The notes under the pieces were generated by a model. That model was not told the origin of the DNA and did no database searches. It saw only the letters and a list, made by a program, of their open reading frames with translations. DNA of 64,000 nt from an uncultured Christensenellaceae bacterium (GTDB lineage Bacteria > Bacillota > Clostridia > Christensenellales > Borkfalkiaceae): NCBI GenBank assembly GCA_910586985.1, contig CAJUKK010000004.1, positions 1-64,000 on the forward strand, written 5' to 3'. The translations under genes were made by a program, and so were the position numbers. This document shows, in pieces, positions 53,334 through 62,511 of this stretch; within the stretch, counting starts at the first letter, position 1; each line of letters opens with the position of its first letter.

Positions 53334-54056
53334 TTATTTTCCCGCGCCGAGAATACGCTTTGCATTTTCGATCCGCTCGCGCGCGGGCGGCGCCGTTCCC
53401 TTTAAGCAATAGTCTGAATTCAGCTTTTCGTACTTAATCTCACCCATCGAATGATAGGGCAGAACCTCCACCTTTTCCACCGTGTCGAGCGTATCGAGAA
53501 ACGCCCTGAGCCGCATGAGCGCGCCGTCGTCGTCCGTCAGACCGGACACAAGCACGTGACGTATCCACATCGGCTTTTTGCGATCGCTCAGATACTTAGC
53601 AAATGCAAGCGGCGCGTCGTTTTTTTGTCCCGTAAGACCGATATGCGCCGCTGCATCGATATGCTTGATATCGAGAAGAAACAGATCGGTAAGCGACAAA
53701 AGCTTTTCGTATTTTTCGCTCCCCGTAAGCGGGAAACAGATACCCGAAGTATCGACGCAGGTGTGAATATTCTTACTTTTTAAGATCGTAAACAGTCGGA
53801 TAAGAAAATCAATCTGCATGAGCGGCTCGCCGCCCGAAACGGTTACCCCGCCGCGTTCGCCAAAATAGTTTTTATATTTTAAAACCTCGGCGGCGACCTC
53901 TTCCGCCGTCTTTTCCCGTCCGCCCGTAAAATTCCACGTATCGGGATTGTGGCAGTACTTACACCGCATCGGACATCCCTGCATGAATACGACAAAGCGT
54001 ATCCCCGGCCCGTCGACCGTGCCGAATGATTCGAATGAATGAATTTTCCCCGTCAT
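53334..54056 (-). CDS. pflA: Pyruvate formate-lyase activating enzyme (radical SAM)
   Basis: 240 aa from the ATG at 54056; an upstream in-frame start at 54161 lies inside the riboswitch and is rejected. The cluster motif CPMRCKYC (about 27-34), VDGPGIRFVVFMQG, and GGEPLMQ match PFL activases. Abstracts hydrogen from the glycine in RVSGYA of the separate 78-aa chain. First gene after the ZTP riboswitch. Confidence 0.95.
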   Translation of the reverse strand: MTGKIHSFESFGTVDGPGIRFVVFMQGCPMRCKYCHNPDTWNFTGGREKTAEEVAAEVLKYKNYFGERGGVTVSGGEPLMQIDFLIRLFTILKSKNIHTCVDTSGICFPLTGSEKYEKLLSLTDLFLLDIKHIDAAAHIGLTGQKNDAPLAFAKYLSDRKKPMWIRHVLVSGLTDDDGALMRLRAFLDTLDTVEKVEVLPYHSMGEIKYEKLNSDYCLKGTAPPARERIENAKRILGAGK

Positions 54057-54077
54057 ACGTCCCCCTGCGATTTTACT

Positions 54078-54205
54078 TTCAGGCAACAAAAAAGCAGCTC
54101 CTTTCAATACAATGAACGAAACTGCCCAGACGAACGGCTTAACATACGTTTGCGGCTCCACCGCGGTTGTCCGCGTTTACTCGTCAGTCGCCGCAACGGC
54201 TTGAA
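54078..54205 (-). ncRNA. ZTP riboswitch (pfl motif) with overlapping terminator
   Basis: Minus strand: TGCGGC then GACTGACGA, an internal hairpin CGCGG/CCGCG, TGGAGCCGCA closing P1, a linker, and TCGTCTGGGCA. The CTGACGA...TCGTC pairing replaces the usual GGCG/CGCC by compensating changes, and CTGGGCA is the hallmark 3' element. The 3' strand also forms a terminator (GGGCAG with GCTGC, then TTTTTT; 54078-54127). ZTP binding should block it and turn on the pfl operon when 10-formyl-THF is short, which suits a formate-producing enzyme. Confidence 0.85.
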
Positions 54206-54214
54206 GTTGCTATT

Positions 54215-54243
54215 ATCATACCATGAAGCTCAATGATTGTCAA
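54215..54243 (-). promoter_or_regulatory. Promoter of the pfl operon
   Basis: Minus-strand TTGACA (54238-54243), 17-bp spacer, TATGAT (54215-54220). The start point near 54208 lies just before the ZTP aptamer. Confidence 0.85.
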
Positions 54244-54532
54244 GCGAAATCCGAAAGTTCTTTGGGAATTTTTTTCTTTAACACTATATTTTGTGTTTGA
54301 TTGTTTTTGTTTGCGCAATATATTGTTATTTGAAACAATTGAATAGAAATTACCTTATTGTTACAGATCGATAAAATCACGCGCCGATACTTACTTGCGT
54401 CATATATCGACATTACCGTTAAACCAAACATTCCGTTAACACTATCGGCGTGAATATATATTAAAAATATTTTCGTTGTAATTTGCAAAAGAATTATGCA
54501 TTTTTAAGGCGTTTGTAACGTATGATATGATA

Positions 54533-54590
54533 ACGCAATCGAAAGGATATAAGCGCAAGTTTATATCGTTGGGTTTCCGTTGCGTTTCCA
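54533..54590 (+). promoter_or_regulatory. Structured 5' leader of the 77-aa gene
   Basis: Nested pairings AACGCAA/TTGCGTT and GATATAA/TTTATATC form a long hairpin about 40 bp before the SD. The rest of 54244-54532 is AT-rich with no gene seen; repeated TATGAT boxes near 54520 may be the promoter. Confidence 0.5.
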
Positions 54591-54631
54591 TATATTCAAG
54601 GACAAAGAAAATATAATAGGAGATATGTTTT

Positions 54632-54865
54632 ATGGAAAAGAACACACCAACGCCTATGACAGCGCCTGTAACAGCGCCTACGGGAGAAGAACTGTGCGGC
54701 TCGGCAAACATTCTCGACACCGTACATCTTAAAAACCTTGTAGACGACCTTTCCAAGCTTTACGGCACGTTCGTTTGCACAAAGGTCGCAAGAGACGCGA
54801 AAGTTGCCGCAGAAAAACGCCTCATCGAAGCAATTCGCGCCAACCTGAACCGCTACGAAGGCTAA
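54632..54865 (+). CDS. Small protein of unknown function
   Basis: 77 aa; SD AGGAG. Pro/Thr-rich N-terminus (TPTPMTAPVTAPTGEEL) and a helical, Lys/Arg-rich C-terminus (ARDAKVAAEKRLIEAIRANL). One gene on the plus strand between two minus-strand operons, with its own terminator. No family recognised; coding is supported by SD, terminator and isolated position. Confidence 0.65.
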   Translation: MEKNTPTPMTAPVTAPTGEELCGSANILDTVHLKNLVDDLSKLYGTFVCTKVARDAKVAAEKRLIEAIRANLNRYEG

Positions 54866-54892
54866 CCGTCTTTTTTAAGACACACAAATTCA

Positions 54893-54926
54893 GACCCCGA
54901 CGGTAACCAAAACCGATCGGGGTTTT
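54893..54926 (+). terminator. Terminator of the 77-aa gene
   Basis: ACCCCGA-CGGT pairs with ACCGATCGGGGT, then TTTTC. Confidence 0.7.
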
Positions 54927-55012
54927 CTCTTTAAACTTTTTTGATCTCCAAAATATCGTCGGCGGAAACATCGATATACAATTTCCGACTTCTTTTTCCC
55001 GACATCTCGATC

Positions 55013-57268
55013 TTAAATTTTAAATTCGGTTGCAATAAATTTTATCTTCGCGTTCAATTTTACAAAGTAATCGCGAAATCTTGCGGGTGAGCTCACCGTT
55101 TCAAGATTAACACAATCGTCGAAACATCCTTCCGGTGATTTCAGCGTTTGTGGAAGAGTGAGGTGTTTGAGCTTTTTACACCCTTTAAACGCTGAATTCA
55201 TGATGTAAATAACCCCTTCCGGTATAACGATGCTCTCGAGGTCGGAATACGCAAAAGCATCCCAACTGATCCGTATGACGTCGGAAGGTATCACGGTCGT
55301 AGGGCAACCCGCCCAAAGCTCATTTTCCTTTAAATATATAAGGCAATTCCCCTCGGACTTATAACCTTTATTGCCTTCCGCAACGGTAATTTTTTCCAGT
55401 TTCGGCTTGAGTCTGAACCCCGCGTTATAACAATAGTTTAGCGTAGACGGCAAGGAGATAACCTTCACTTCGTCGCAGTCGTGGAAAGCATTCATATCTA
55501 TTGTTTCCACGCCTTCGGGTATATCGAGAACTTTCAGCTTTTTACAGTGTTCGAAAGAAAAAGCTCCGATACTTTTTAACCCCTCGGGCATTTTCAGTTC
55601 GGCAATATTTTCGCATCTGTTAAAGGCTTGTTCGCCTATTTCTTTTAATCCGGCTCCGAACACGGCGGAATCCAAATGAATACATTCGTTGAACGCCGCG
55701 TCGCCGACCGATTCCAGACCTTCGGGAAAAGCGACTGTTTTAAGTCCCGTACAACCTTCGAACGCCTTTTTCCCGATCGACTTTACTCCCCGGGGAATGA
55801 CAGCGCTCTCTATCTTGTCGCAATGAAAAAACGCCCCGTTTCCTATCTTTTCTATTCCGCTTTCGGGCATCACCGAAGAATTGCATCCGAGTATAAGCGT
55901 TTTACTCTTAAAATCTACAATGCAGTTGTTTACGCTGCGGTATTTCTTATTTCCCTCGTCAACGGTTATCGAATTAAGGTTATCGCATCCTTCGAATGCG
56001 CTGGAGGCGATCGCCGTAACCGAAGAGGATATAACAACGCTCTCTATCTTCTTTTTACCCTTGAATGCCTTTGCCTTTATTGCCGTAACCCCGTCCGGAA
56101 TAACGACGTTAACGTCCTTCCCGCGGTATTTGCGAATGGTGGCGCCGTCCATCTCGAAGTCGGGGTTAGAGGTCTTTCGCGCAATTTTCGCCGCCAACGT
56201 ACACCCCACGAACGCGTCCTTGCTTATAAAATCGGGTTCGGGCGGCAAAACCACGTTTTTCAGCTTACAGCCCCAGAACGCCGCTCCGCCTATGTATTTA
56301 ACCGTAGAGGGTATAACCGCGTCGTCGAGATTTTCACAGTGGGTAAACGCATACTTATCTATTTTAATAAGACCCTCGGGCAAAACAACCTTTTTGAGAC
56401 TGTGGCAGGAGCGAAACGTGCCGGACTCTATCGCCGTTACTCCACGCCCTATGGTTACCGAAGTTATTCCTGTCAATTCAAACGCGCTTGTTCCTATTTT
56501 CGTAGTACAGTCCGATATTACGATATCGCCCTTTAAATTATTGCAGCCTTCAAACACATTTCTTTCAATGCGCTCAACGTGTTCCAGATTGATTTTTTCC
56601 AGCCTGTCACAGCCTTCGAACGTGCTTACGCCTAATTTTTTAACACTCTTGGGCAAAACGATCTCTTTTAACGATCTGCAATTAAGAAACGCATACGTGC
56701 CTATACTCTTAATTCCTTCGGGAATATTGATCTCTTTTAAATAGTACTGCCGGCAAAACGCGCCCTCGTTGATTGCCTTAATACTGCCGTCGTCGGGTAT
56801 AACGGAGTTCCGGCAACCGGCAATGACAATTCCCGTCGCCTTTTCTATCAGACAGTTGTTTGCCGCGCGATAGACGGGGTTTGCCTCGTCAACGGTAATT
56901 TCCTTTAAACCGAAACAGTTGTTAAAGGGCTGATTTTTTTTATCCATCCTGACAAGCGAGGCGGGCAAATGAATTTTTTCAAGCGAGCCGCAATGATTAA
57001 ACGCCCACGAACCGAGTTCTTCCACGCCATCGGGAATGATTACTTCACGCAATTCACTGCAATGGTTAAACGCTTCCTTCCCCACCGTTTTTAAGGTGGA
57101 GGGAAATATTACAGATTCACAGTACTCGCCCTCGAATGCGTGCGTCCCTATCTTCACCACGCCCTCGGGCACGGCGATGTTAGGACTGCCCTTAACGGGA
57201 GTCCTGTGCCCGAGTACAACGTTGTCTTCAATGATTCCGTAAAAATCGTATACAGTTTTCTTTGCCAT
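55013..57268 (-). CDS. BspA-type leucine-rich-repeat protein
   Basis: 751 aa; SD GAGGG. About 25 LRR_5 units of the form IGTHAFEGC...VVIPEGVKSIG (e.g. IGKKAFEGCTGLKTVAFPEG), interrupted by non-repeat segments such as ITVDEANPVYRAANNCLI. No signal peptide, lipobox or anchor is visible, unlike most BspA proteins, so it is either cytoplasmic or exported by an unseen route. Binding partner unknown. Confidence 0.9.
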   Translation of the reverse strand: MAKKTVYDFYGIIEDNVVLGHRTPVKGSPNIAVPEGVVKIGTHAFEGEYCESVIFPSTLKTVGKEAFNHCSELREVIIPDGVEELGSWAFNHCGSLEKIHLPASLVRMDKKNQPFNNCFGLKEITVDEANPVYRAANNCLIEKATGIVIAGCRNSVIPDDGSIKAINEGAFCRQYYLKEINIPEGIKSIGTYAFLNCRSLKEIVLPKSVKKLGVSTFEGCDRLEKINLEHVERIERNVFEGCNNLKGDIVISDCTTKIGTSAFELTGITSVTIGRGVTAIESGTFRSCHSLKKVVLPEGLIKIDKYAFTHCENLDDAVIPSTVKYIGGAAFWGCKLKNVVLPPEPDFISKDAFVGCTLAAKIARKTSNPDFEMDGATIRKYRGKDVNVVIPDGVTAIKAKAFKGKKKIESVVISSSVTAIASSAFEGCDNLNSITVDEGNKKYRSVNNCIVDFKSKTLILGCNSSVMPESGIEKIGNGAFFHCDKIESAVIPRGVKSIGKKAFEGCTGLKTVAFPEGLESVGDAAFNECIHLDSAVFGAGLKEIGEQAFNRCENIAELKMPEGLKSIGAFSFEHCKKLKVLDIPEGVETIDMNAFHDCDEVKVISLPSTLNYCYNAGFRLKPKLEKITVAEGNKGYKSEGNCLIYLKENELWAGCPTTVIPSDVIRISWDAFAYSDLESIVIPEGVIYIMNSAFKGCKKLKHLTLPQTLKSPEGCFDDCVNLETVSSPARFRDYFVKLNAKIKFIATEFKI

Positions 57269-57410
57269 AATTATCCCTCGTATTTTTGTATACAGTTATT
57301 ATAAAACACAAAAAACATTTTTTCAAGGTTTTTATAAATTATTTTTTAATGCCGACGTTTGCAATACGTTTTTACAAATTCAGATCAACGCCTCGCTTGC
57401 GGGTGAGATT

Positions 57411-59810
57411 TTATCTTAGCTCCGCGCCAAGGTTATGCTTTAAATTGCCGACGATCTTGTTAAAAAGTTTATCGATATCTTCGGGCGAGAGCGGTTTTTC
57501 CGCCTTCTCATCGCACGCGAACGTTAAGCGGAACGCCATGCTCTTTTTATTTTCGCCGAGTTGTTTCCCGCGGTATACGTCGAACAATTCCGCGCGTTTG
57601 ACTGCCTTGACTGCACGAAGAATACATGTTTCGATTTCGGCGCAGGTCACCTTTTCCTCGACGACAACGGCAAGATCGCGCTCCGCCTCGGGAAACTTGG
57701 GTAAATTGCGGTACGTTATCTCCTTTGCAAACTTTCGCTTTGCCATATCGTAATCGATCTCCGCAAGATACACCTTCTTTTCAAGCGCAAGCGTGTCCGC
57801 GATCTCGGGGTGCAATTCTCCGACCCAACCGACCTCGCGCTCCCCGCATTTGATAACAGCCGAAACTCCGGTATGCAGATAGGTCTTTTCGCCGCGCTCA
57901 TACGTAAACTTGCAGTCGAACGCCTCTTCCAACGCGCACAACGCGCCCTTTAAGTCGAAGAAATCTCCCTTACCCCACATACCGAGCACGATATGCTTTT
58001 GCTCTTTCGGCAATTCTTTGAGCGGCAGGCTCTCCGCTATATACACGTTCGCAAGCTCGAATAATTTTCCGCTCTCGTTGCCGCGGCGGACGTTACGAAC
58101 GACGTTTGCAATCATCGTCGGGACAAGGATCGTTCTCATCACCGAGAGATCCTCGCCGATCGGATTGAGAATCCTGATCGCCTTACGCTCGGGCGCATCT
58201 GCGGGCAGACGCAAAAGATCGAAGTCTTTGGGAGAATAGAATGAGTAATTGCAAGCCTCCATAAAACCTTCGCTTTGCAACGTGCGCTTGACTTTAAGCT
58301 CGCGCTTTTGTTCTTCGTCCAGCCCTCCGTGCGTGACCTTGGCGCACTCCAGAAACGTGGGCGCGATATGCTCGTAACCGTACATGCGAATGACTTCCTC
58401 CGCGAGATCGGGATAGCCGTCCACGTCGTCGCGCCAGAGCGGAACGGTTACTTCAAGCGTACCGTCCTTTTCTTTCACGGTAAAAAAGAGTCGCGTTAAT
58501 ATCGCTTTGATCTCCTCTGTGGGCACGGTAATTCCGAGCAGGGAATTGATCTTTTCGGGAGTCGTTACTATCGTCTTAGGCGTCATATCGGCGGCGTTTA
58601 CGTCCGCGCGATAGGTCGTGGGCACGCCGCAACCGAGCATCTGCGTTAAATGCAGCGCTCTGTCCATAGCAAACTCAGGCGTGAATGCATCCAATCCCTT
58701 TTCGAAACGGGAGGAGGAATCGCTGCGTTGTCCGAGCGCGCGGGAAGTTTTTCTTACGCTGTCGCGCGCGAATTTTGCCGCCTCGAAAAATACTTCTTTC
58801 GTATTCTCCTTTATTTCGCTGTCAAGACCGCCCATGATCCCCGCAAGCGCAACGCCGCCTTCGCCGTCGCAAATGAGCAGATTGTCTTTATGGAGCATAA
58901 ATTCCTTTTTATCGAGCGTAACGATCTTTTCGCCTTCCTCTGCGCGTCGCACGTTCACCTCGCCGCCGCGCAGGAAGTTACGGTCGAACGCGTGCATGGG
59001 CTGACCGAGTTCCAACAATACAAAGTTGGTGATATCGACGATATCCGAAATAGAGCGGATTCCGCACAGCGCCAGACGGCGACGCATCCACTGCGGCGCT
59101 TTGCCGATTTTAACATCCTTTACGTAATGACCGATATAGCGCGGACAGAGATTTTTCTCGTGCACCCGAACGGGAATAACGACGTCCGTTTGCACAGGCG
59201 CATACGAAACATCAGGTTGTTTTAACGGTTTTTTGAGCACCGCCGCAACTTCGCGTGCGATGCCGAAAATACTCTGACAGTCAGGACGATTGGCGGTTAC
59301 GGCGATATCGAAGAGATAATCGTCGATCCCTACAACGGGACGGATATCCTCGCCGATCTTTGCCTCGTCGCCGAGAATCAAAATACCGTAAACTTCGGCG
59401 CCCTCGTAAAAGTCGTCGTTGATTCCGAGTTCCTCGCCCGAGCAGAACATGCCCTCGGACAGCTCGCCGCGCAATTTACCGCTTTTGATCTTCTGAATCC
59501 CGCCCTCGTGCAAAACGGTCGCGCCGTCGAGCGCGCAGGGCACTTTCGCACCGACGAACACATTGGTCGCCGCCGTACAAATCTGCTTTACTCCGTGCTC
59601 GCCGCAATCCACCGTACACACGGTAAGGCGATCCGCATCGGGGTGTTTCTTCGTCTCTGTTATGAGTCCGACGACGACGTTCGTCACGTCTTTCCCGAGA
59701 CGGGTAAGCTCCTCTACTTCGAACCCGCAGGAGAAGAGTTTGCTTTGAAGTTCTTCGGCGGAAACGTCGATCTCAACATAATCTTTGAGCCAACTGAAAG
59801 GTACTAACAT
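57411..59810 (-). CDS. pheT: Phenylalanyl-tRNA synthetase beta subunit
   Basis: 799 aa from the ATG at 59810 (GGGAG upstream); a 40-residue upstream extension lacks an SD. N-terminal EMAP-like tRNA-binding domain (HPDADRLTVCTVDCGE near 56-71), B3/B4 editing domain, B5, a catalytic-like core, and the C-terminal anticodon-binding FDX-ACB domain (PKFPEAERDLAVVV). Lies 218 bp after pheS with a hairpin in the gap. Confidence 0.97.
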   Translation of the reverse strand: MLVPFSWLKDYVEIDVSAEELQSKLFSCGFEVEELTRLGKDVTNVVVGLITETKKHPDADRLTVCTVDCGEHGVKQICTAATNVFVGAKVPCALDGATVLHEGGIQKIKSGKLRGELSEGMFCSGEELGINDDFYEGAEVYGILILGDEAKIGEDIRPVVGIDDYLFDIAVTANRPDCQSIFGIAREVAAVLKKPLKQPDVSYAPVQTDVVIPVRVHEKNLCPRYIGHYVKDVKIGKAPQWMRRRLALCGIRSISDIVDITNFVLLELGQPMHAFDRNFLRGGEVNVRRAEEGEKIVTLDKKEFMLHKDNLLICDGEGGVALAGIMGGLDSEIKENTKEVFFEAAKFARDSVRKTSRALGQRSDSSSRFEKGLDAFTPEFAMDRALHLTQMLGCGVPTTYRADVNAADMTPKTIVTTPEKINSLLGITVPTEEIKAILTRLFFTVKEKDGTLEVTVPLWRDDVDGYPDLAEEVIRMYGYEHIAPTFLECAKVTHGGLDEEQKRELKVKRTLQSEGFMEACNYSFYSPKDFDLLRLPADAPERKAIRILNPIGEDLSVMRTILVPTMIANVVRNVRRGNESGKLFELANVYIAESLPLKELPKEQKHIVLGMWGKGDFFDLKGALCALEEAFDCKFTYERGEKTYLHTGVSAVIKCGEREVGWVGELHPEIADTLALEKKVYLAEIDYDMAKRKFAKEITYRNLPKFPEAERDLAVVVEEKVTCAEIETCILRAVKAVKRAELFDVYRGKQLGENKKSMAFRLTFACDEKAEKPLSPEDIDKLFNKIVGNLKHNLGAELR

Positions 59811-60027
59811 ATTAAAATTCTCCCGTATTTTTGTTTTTCCGCTGCGGACTGTTTCCCGCAACGAACGGTTAATTCCGATCTTTGCGCGCAGCAAAATCGC
59901 CTTTTGCTTTGCGCGCTCAATTTGCCGCACTCTTGCGGCTTATCGCCGTTTGACACATAATAAAGTTTTATTTAATCGATCGGCTTTTTTTTCACGAAAA
60001 TTCGAAAAATCAACAGATCACGCAAAC

Positions 60028-61050
60028 TCAATCTTTGAATTGCTCCAAAAAGCGCACGTCGTTCTCGGTGAGCAGCTTGATATTGTTGATACCGTATTTA
60101 AGCATCGCGATACGCTCGATGCCCATACCGAAAGCAAATCCGGTATACTCGTCGGGGTCTATCCCGCAATTTTCGAGCACGCGGCGGTTGACCATGCCCG
60201 CGCCGAGCACCTCGATCCAACCCGTGCCCTTACAAAGAGGGCATCCCTTGCCGCCGCAGCTTGCGCACGATACGTCCACTTCGACCGACGGCTCCGTAAA
60301 CGGAAAGTACGAAGGACGCAGGCGCGTTTTACTATTCTGCGAAAACATGGTACGTGCGAACTCGTCGAGCATGCCCTGCAGATCGCACAGCGTGATATGT
60401 TTATCCACAACGAGTCCTTCCATCTGGTGGAACATGGGCGAATGCGTTGCATCGTCGTCCGAGCGGAATACTCTGCCCGGCGACAGAATCTTGATGGGCG
60501 GCTGTTTGTTCTCCATAACGCGGATCTGCCCAGCGCTCGTCTGCGTGCGTAAAAGCAATCCGTCGCCAAGATAGAAGGTATCCTGCATATCGCGCGCAGG
60601 ATGATCGGCGGGCGTGTTGAGCGCGGTAAAATTATAGTAATCGCTTTCGATTTCAGGCCCCTCGTAAATTTCGAATCCCATACCGGCGAAAATATCGATA
60701 AGCTCGTTTCTCACCCTCGTCACGGGATGGAGCGTACCCTGTTTCCTGCGGCGCCCCGGCATGGTGATATCCACCTGTTCGCCGCTGAGTTTTGCCGCCA
60801 TCTCTTTCTTTTTCATCTTCTCTTCCAGCGCGGCAAATTTACTTTCGAGCGTCTCGCGGAGTTCGTTCACCTTTTTACCGAATGCGGGACGCAGTTCCGC
60901 CGCCACGTCGCGCATGCCTTTGAGGAGCGCGGTAACCTTACCCGTCCGCCCCAAAAACTTCATTTTGACTTCATAGAGCGCGCGGCTGTCCGCCGCCGTC
61001 TGCGCCTCGGCTTCCGCCTCCAATACGATTGCCTGCGTATCCTGTTCCAT
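60028..61050 (-). CDS. pheS: Phenylalanyl-tRNA synthetase alpha subunit
   Basis: 340 aa; SD AAGGAG. N-terminal coiled coil (about 1-85), then the class II core: motif 2 around RVFRSDDDATHSPMFHQMEG, and motif 3 GFAFGMGIERIAMLKYGI near the end. Charges tRNA-Phe with PheT. Controlled by the T-box directly upstream. Confidence 0.97.
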   Translation of the reverse strand: MEQDTQAIVLEAEAEAQTAADSRALYEVKMKFLGRTGKVTALLKGMRDVAAELRPAFGKKVNELRETLESKFAALEEKMKKKEMAAKLSGEQVDITMPGRRRKQGTLHPVTRVRNELIDIFAGMGFEIYEGPEIESDYYNFTALNTPADHPARDMQDTFYLGDGLLLRTQTSAGQIRVMENKQPPIKILSPGRVFRSDDDATHSPMFHQMEGLVVDKHITLCDLQGMLDEFARTMFSQNSKTRLRPSYFPFTEPSVEVDVSCASCGGKGCPLCKGTGWIEVLGAGMVNRRVLENCGIDPDEYTGFAFGMGIERIAMLKYGINNIKLLTENDVRFLEQFKD

Positions 61051-61345
61051 AAACGTCTCCTTTTTTAAAGTTTCTTTTATACGATCAGTTAAAAAAAACG
61101 CGCCCTATGCCGTAATTGCATAGGGCGCGGACTGCGCGGTACCACCTATCTTCCCGCACATAAAAATCGTGCGGCTCTTACTCCCTTAACGCGGGATACG
61201 GTCTCTCTTAAAGTTCTGTTCGGAGAAACGGCTCGCGGGGGAATACCGTGAATTTCCGAACACGAAAACCTCTCAGTCTGCGGGTTTTCTTCCCTGTCTT
61301 TCAGAACTTGCTCACGTCTCTTCCGCGTAAAACGCCTCTTTCATT
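61051..61345 (-). ncRNA. T-box leader (tRNA-Phe sensing) of pheST
   Basis: The T-box core GGTGGTACCGCG is on the minus strand at 61135-61146, followed by a strong terminator. Upstream, CGTGA/TCACG closes stem I, and TTC (61258-61260) in its 3' side is a fitting Phe specifier. Uncharged tRNA-Phe should favour the antiterminator. Confidence 0.92.
61091..61129 (-). terminator. T-box terminator
   Basis: CGCGCCCTATGC/GCATAGGGCGCG, perfect 12-bp stem (61099-61129), then TTTTTTTT on the minus strand. Confidence 0.9.
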
Positions 61346-61347
61346 TT

Positions 61348-61376
61348 ATTATAGGCATATGAGAACTTTTTGTCAA
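61348..61376 (-). promoter_or_regulatory. Consensus promoter of pheST
   Basis: Minus-strand TTGACA (61371-61376), 17-bp spacer, TATAAT (61348-61353). The -35 overlaps the stop codon of the upstream gene. Confidence 0.9.
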
Positions 61377-62341
61377 TCGTTTTTATCGAACTTTTCTTCT
61401 TTCTGCGGCTTTTCAAAATCGCCGTCAGATTTACGCCGTTTTACCCGACGCACACGGCGTTTTTTATCCTCTTCGCCGAGCAACGCGCTAAAATCGGGCA
61501 ACGGCGATTCCGCAGCAATATACGCCTCCACCCGTTCTTCCGCGATGCGACGCAGTTTCTTTTCGGAAATAATAATTCTACCCTCGAACCACTGCGGCTT
61601 TTTAACAAGAATAAAAAACGATATAACGCATACGCCGAGCGCGCCGAGAACGTTGACGAACATGTCGCCCATACTGTCTTTGAGTCCGCTCCCAAACGCC
61701 ACCGACGATACAACGCTGCCTTCCGGATAACCTTCGGGATCATACGCGATCACGCCGTCCTTCCAGCGCTGCATATTCATGTCCGTAAGGCGGTCGATCG
61801 CATATTCGAAAAGCTCCCAAAGATACTCGATCGTAAGCGAAAAACAAAACGCAAACAGCACCACGAAAAAGGGAGAAAGACGCACCTTTTCGCTCTTCAT
61901 ATTGGCAAGCGAATATACGACCGAAATTCCGATCAGCGCAATGACGATCCCTGCCGTCGTATGTAAAATTTTATCAAAAACTATGCTGCTGTCATATATG
62001 CGGTAAATCTCGCCGAGAATAAAATGCGTGTAAATGAACAGATATATGATAATGAGAAAAAAGGACGGTATATAAATTTTCAGTTTCTTCTGGAAAAATA
62101 CGGGAATAAAGAAACATAACAGCGCGAGAAAGGACATGAGCAACTGATTTACCGTCGTTTCCAGACTCGACGCGTCCTTTTGCACTAAAAACATAATAAC
62201 GGAAGCAATCGCCGATAAAAATACGAGCGCGGTCGCAACGACCAGAATCCACCAAAGTATCCTGTCCGCTTTTTTATTCCTTTTCATTGTGCGGAACTCC
62301 AAATCAACCCAAGCCAGACGGTCTTTTTCGCTTATTTGCAT
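61373..62341 (-). CDS. YjdF/DUF2238-like membrane protein
   Basis: 322 aa; SD AGGAGG. Six or seven membrane helices between about 28 and 245 with the family-like blocks FDKILHTTAGI, FSLTIEYLWELFEYAID and LKDSMGDMFVNVLGAL. The C-terminal 70 residues are highly charged (KKRRVRRVKRRK). Function unknown. Confidence 0.75.
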   Translation of the reverse strand: MQISEKDRLAWVDLEFRTMKRNKKADRILWWILVVATALVFLSAIASVIMFLVQKDASSLETTVNQLLMSFLALLCFFIPVFFQKKLKIYIPSFFLIIIYLFIYTHFILGEIYRIYDSSIVFDKILHTTAGIVIALIGISVVYSLANMKSEKVRLSPFFVVLFAFCFSLTIEYLWELFEYAIDRLTDMNMQRWKDGVIAYDPEGYPEGSVVSSVAFGSGLKDSMGDMFVNVLGALGVCVISFFILVKKPQWFEGRIIISEKKLRRIAEERVEAYIAAESPLPDFSALLGEEDKKRRVRRVKRRKSDGDFEKPQKEEKFDKND

Positions 62342-62438
62342 CGCTGAACCTCCTCTTGCATTATCTTCATTCTATGGACGCGGTACAGCGTTGTCAAACG
62401 CTTTTCCGTGAAAATATGTCGAAATCTTTTACGTTTGT

Positions 62439-62467
62439 TTGACTTTTCCCGTTTCGTTTGTTAAAAT
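62439..62467 (+). promoter_or_regulatory. Promoter of nadA
   Basis: TTGACT (62439-62444), 17-bp spacer, TAAAAT (62462-62467), about 40 bp before the SD. No NiaR- or NrtR-type operator was recognised. Confidence 0.75.
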
Positions 62468-62511
62468 CTATATCAACGTTTGTGCGGCAATGCTTGCCGC
62501 AAGAGGAAACT

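Noticed and set aside
59811..60027. Hairpins between pheS and pheT as a terminator
   Set aside because: The stems lack a following U-run and the two genes are expected to be co-expressed; at most a processing site.
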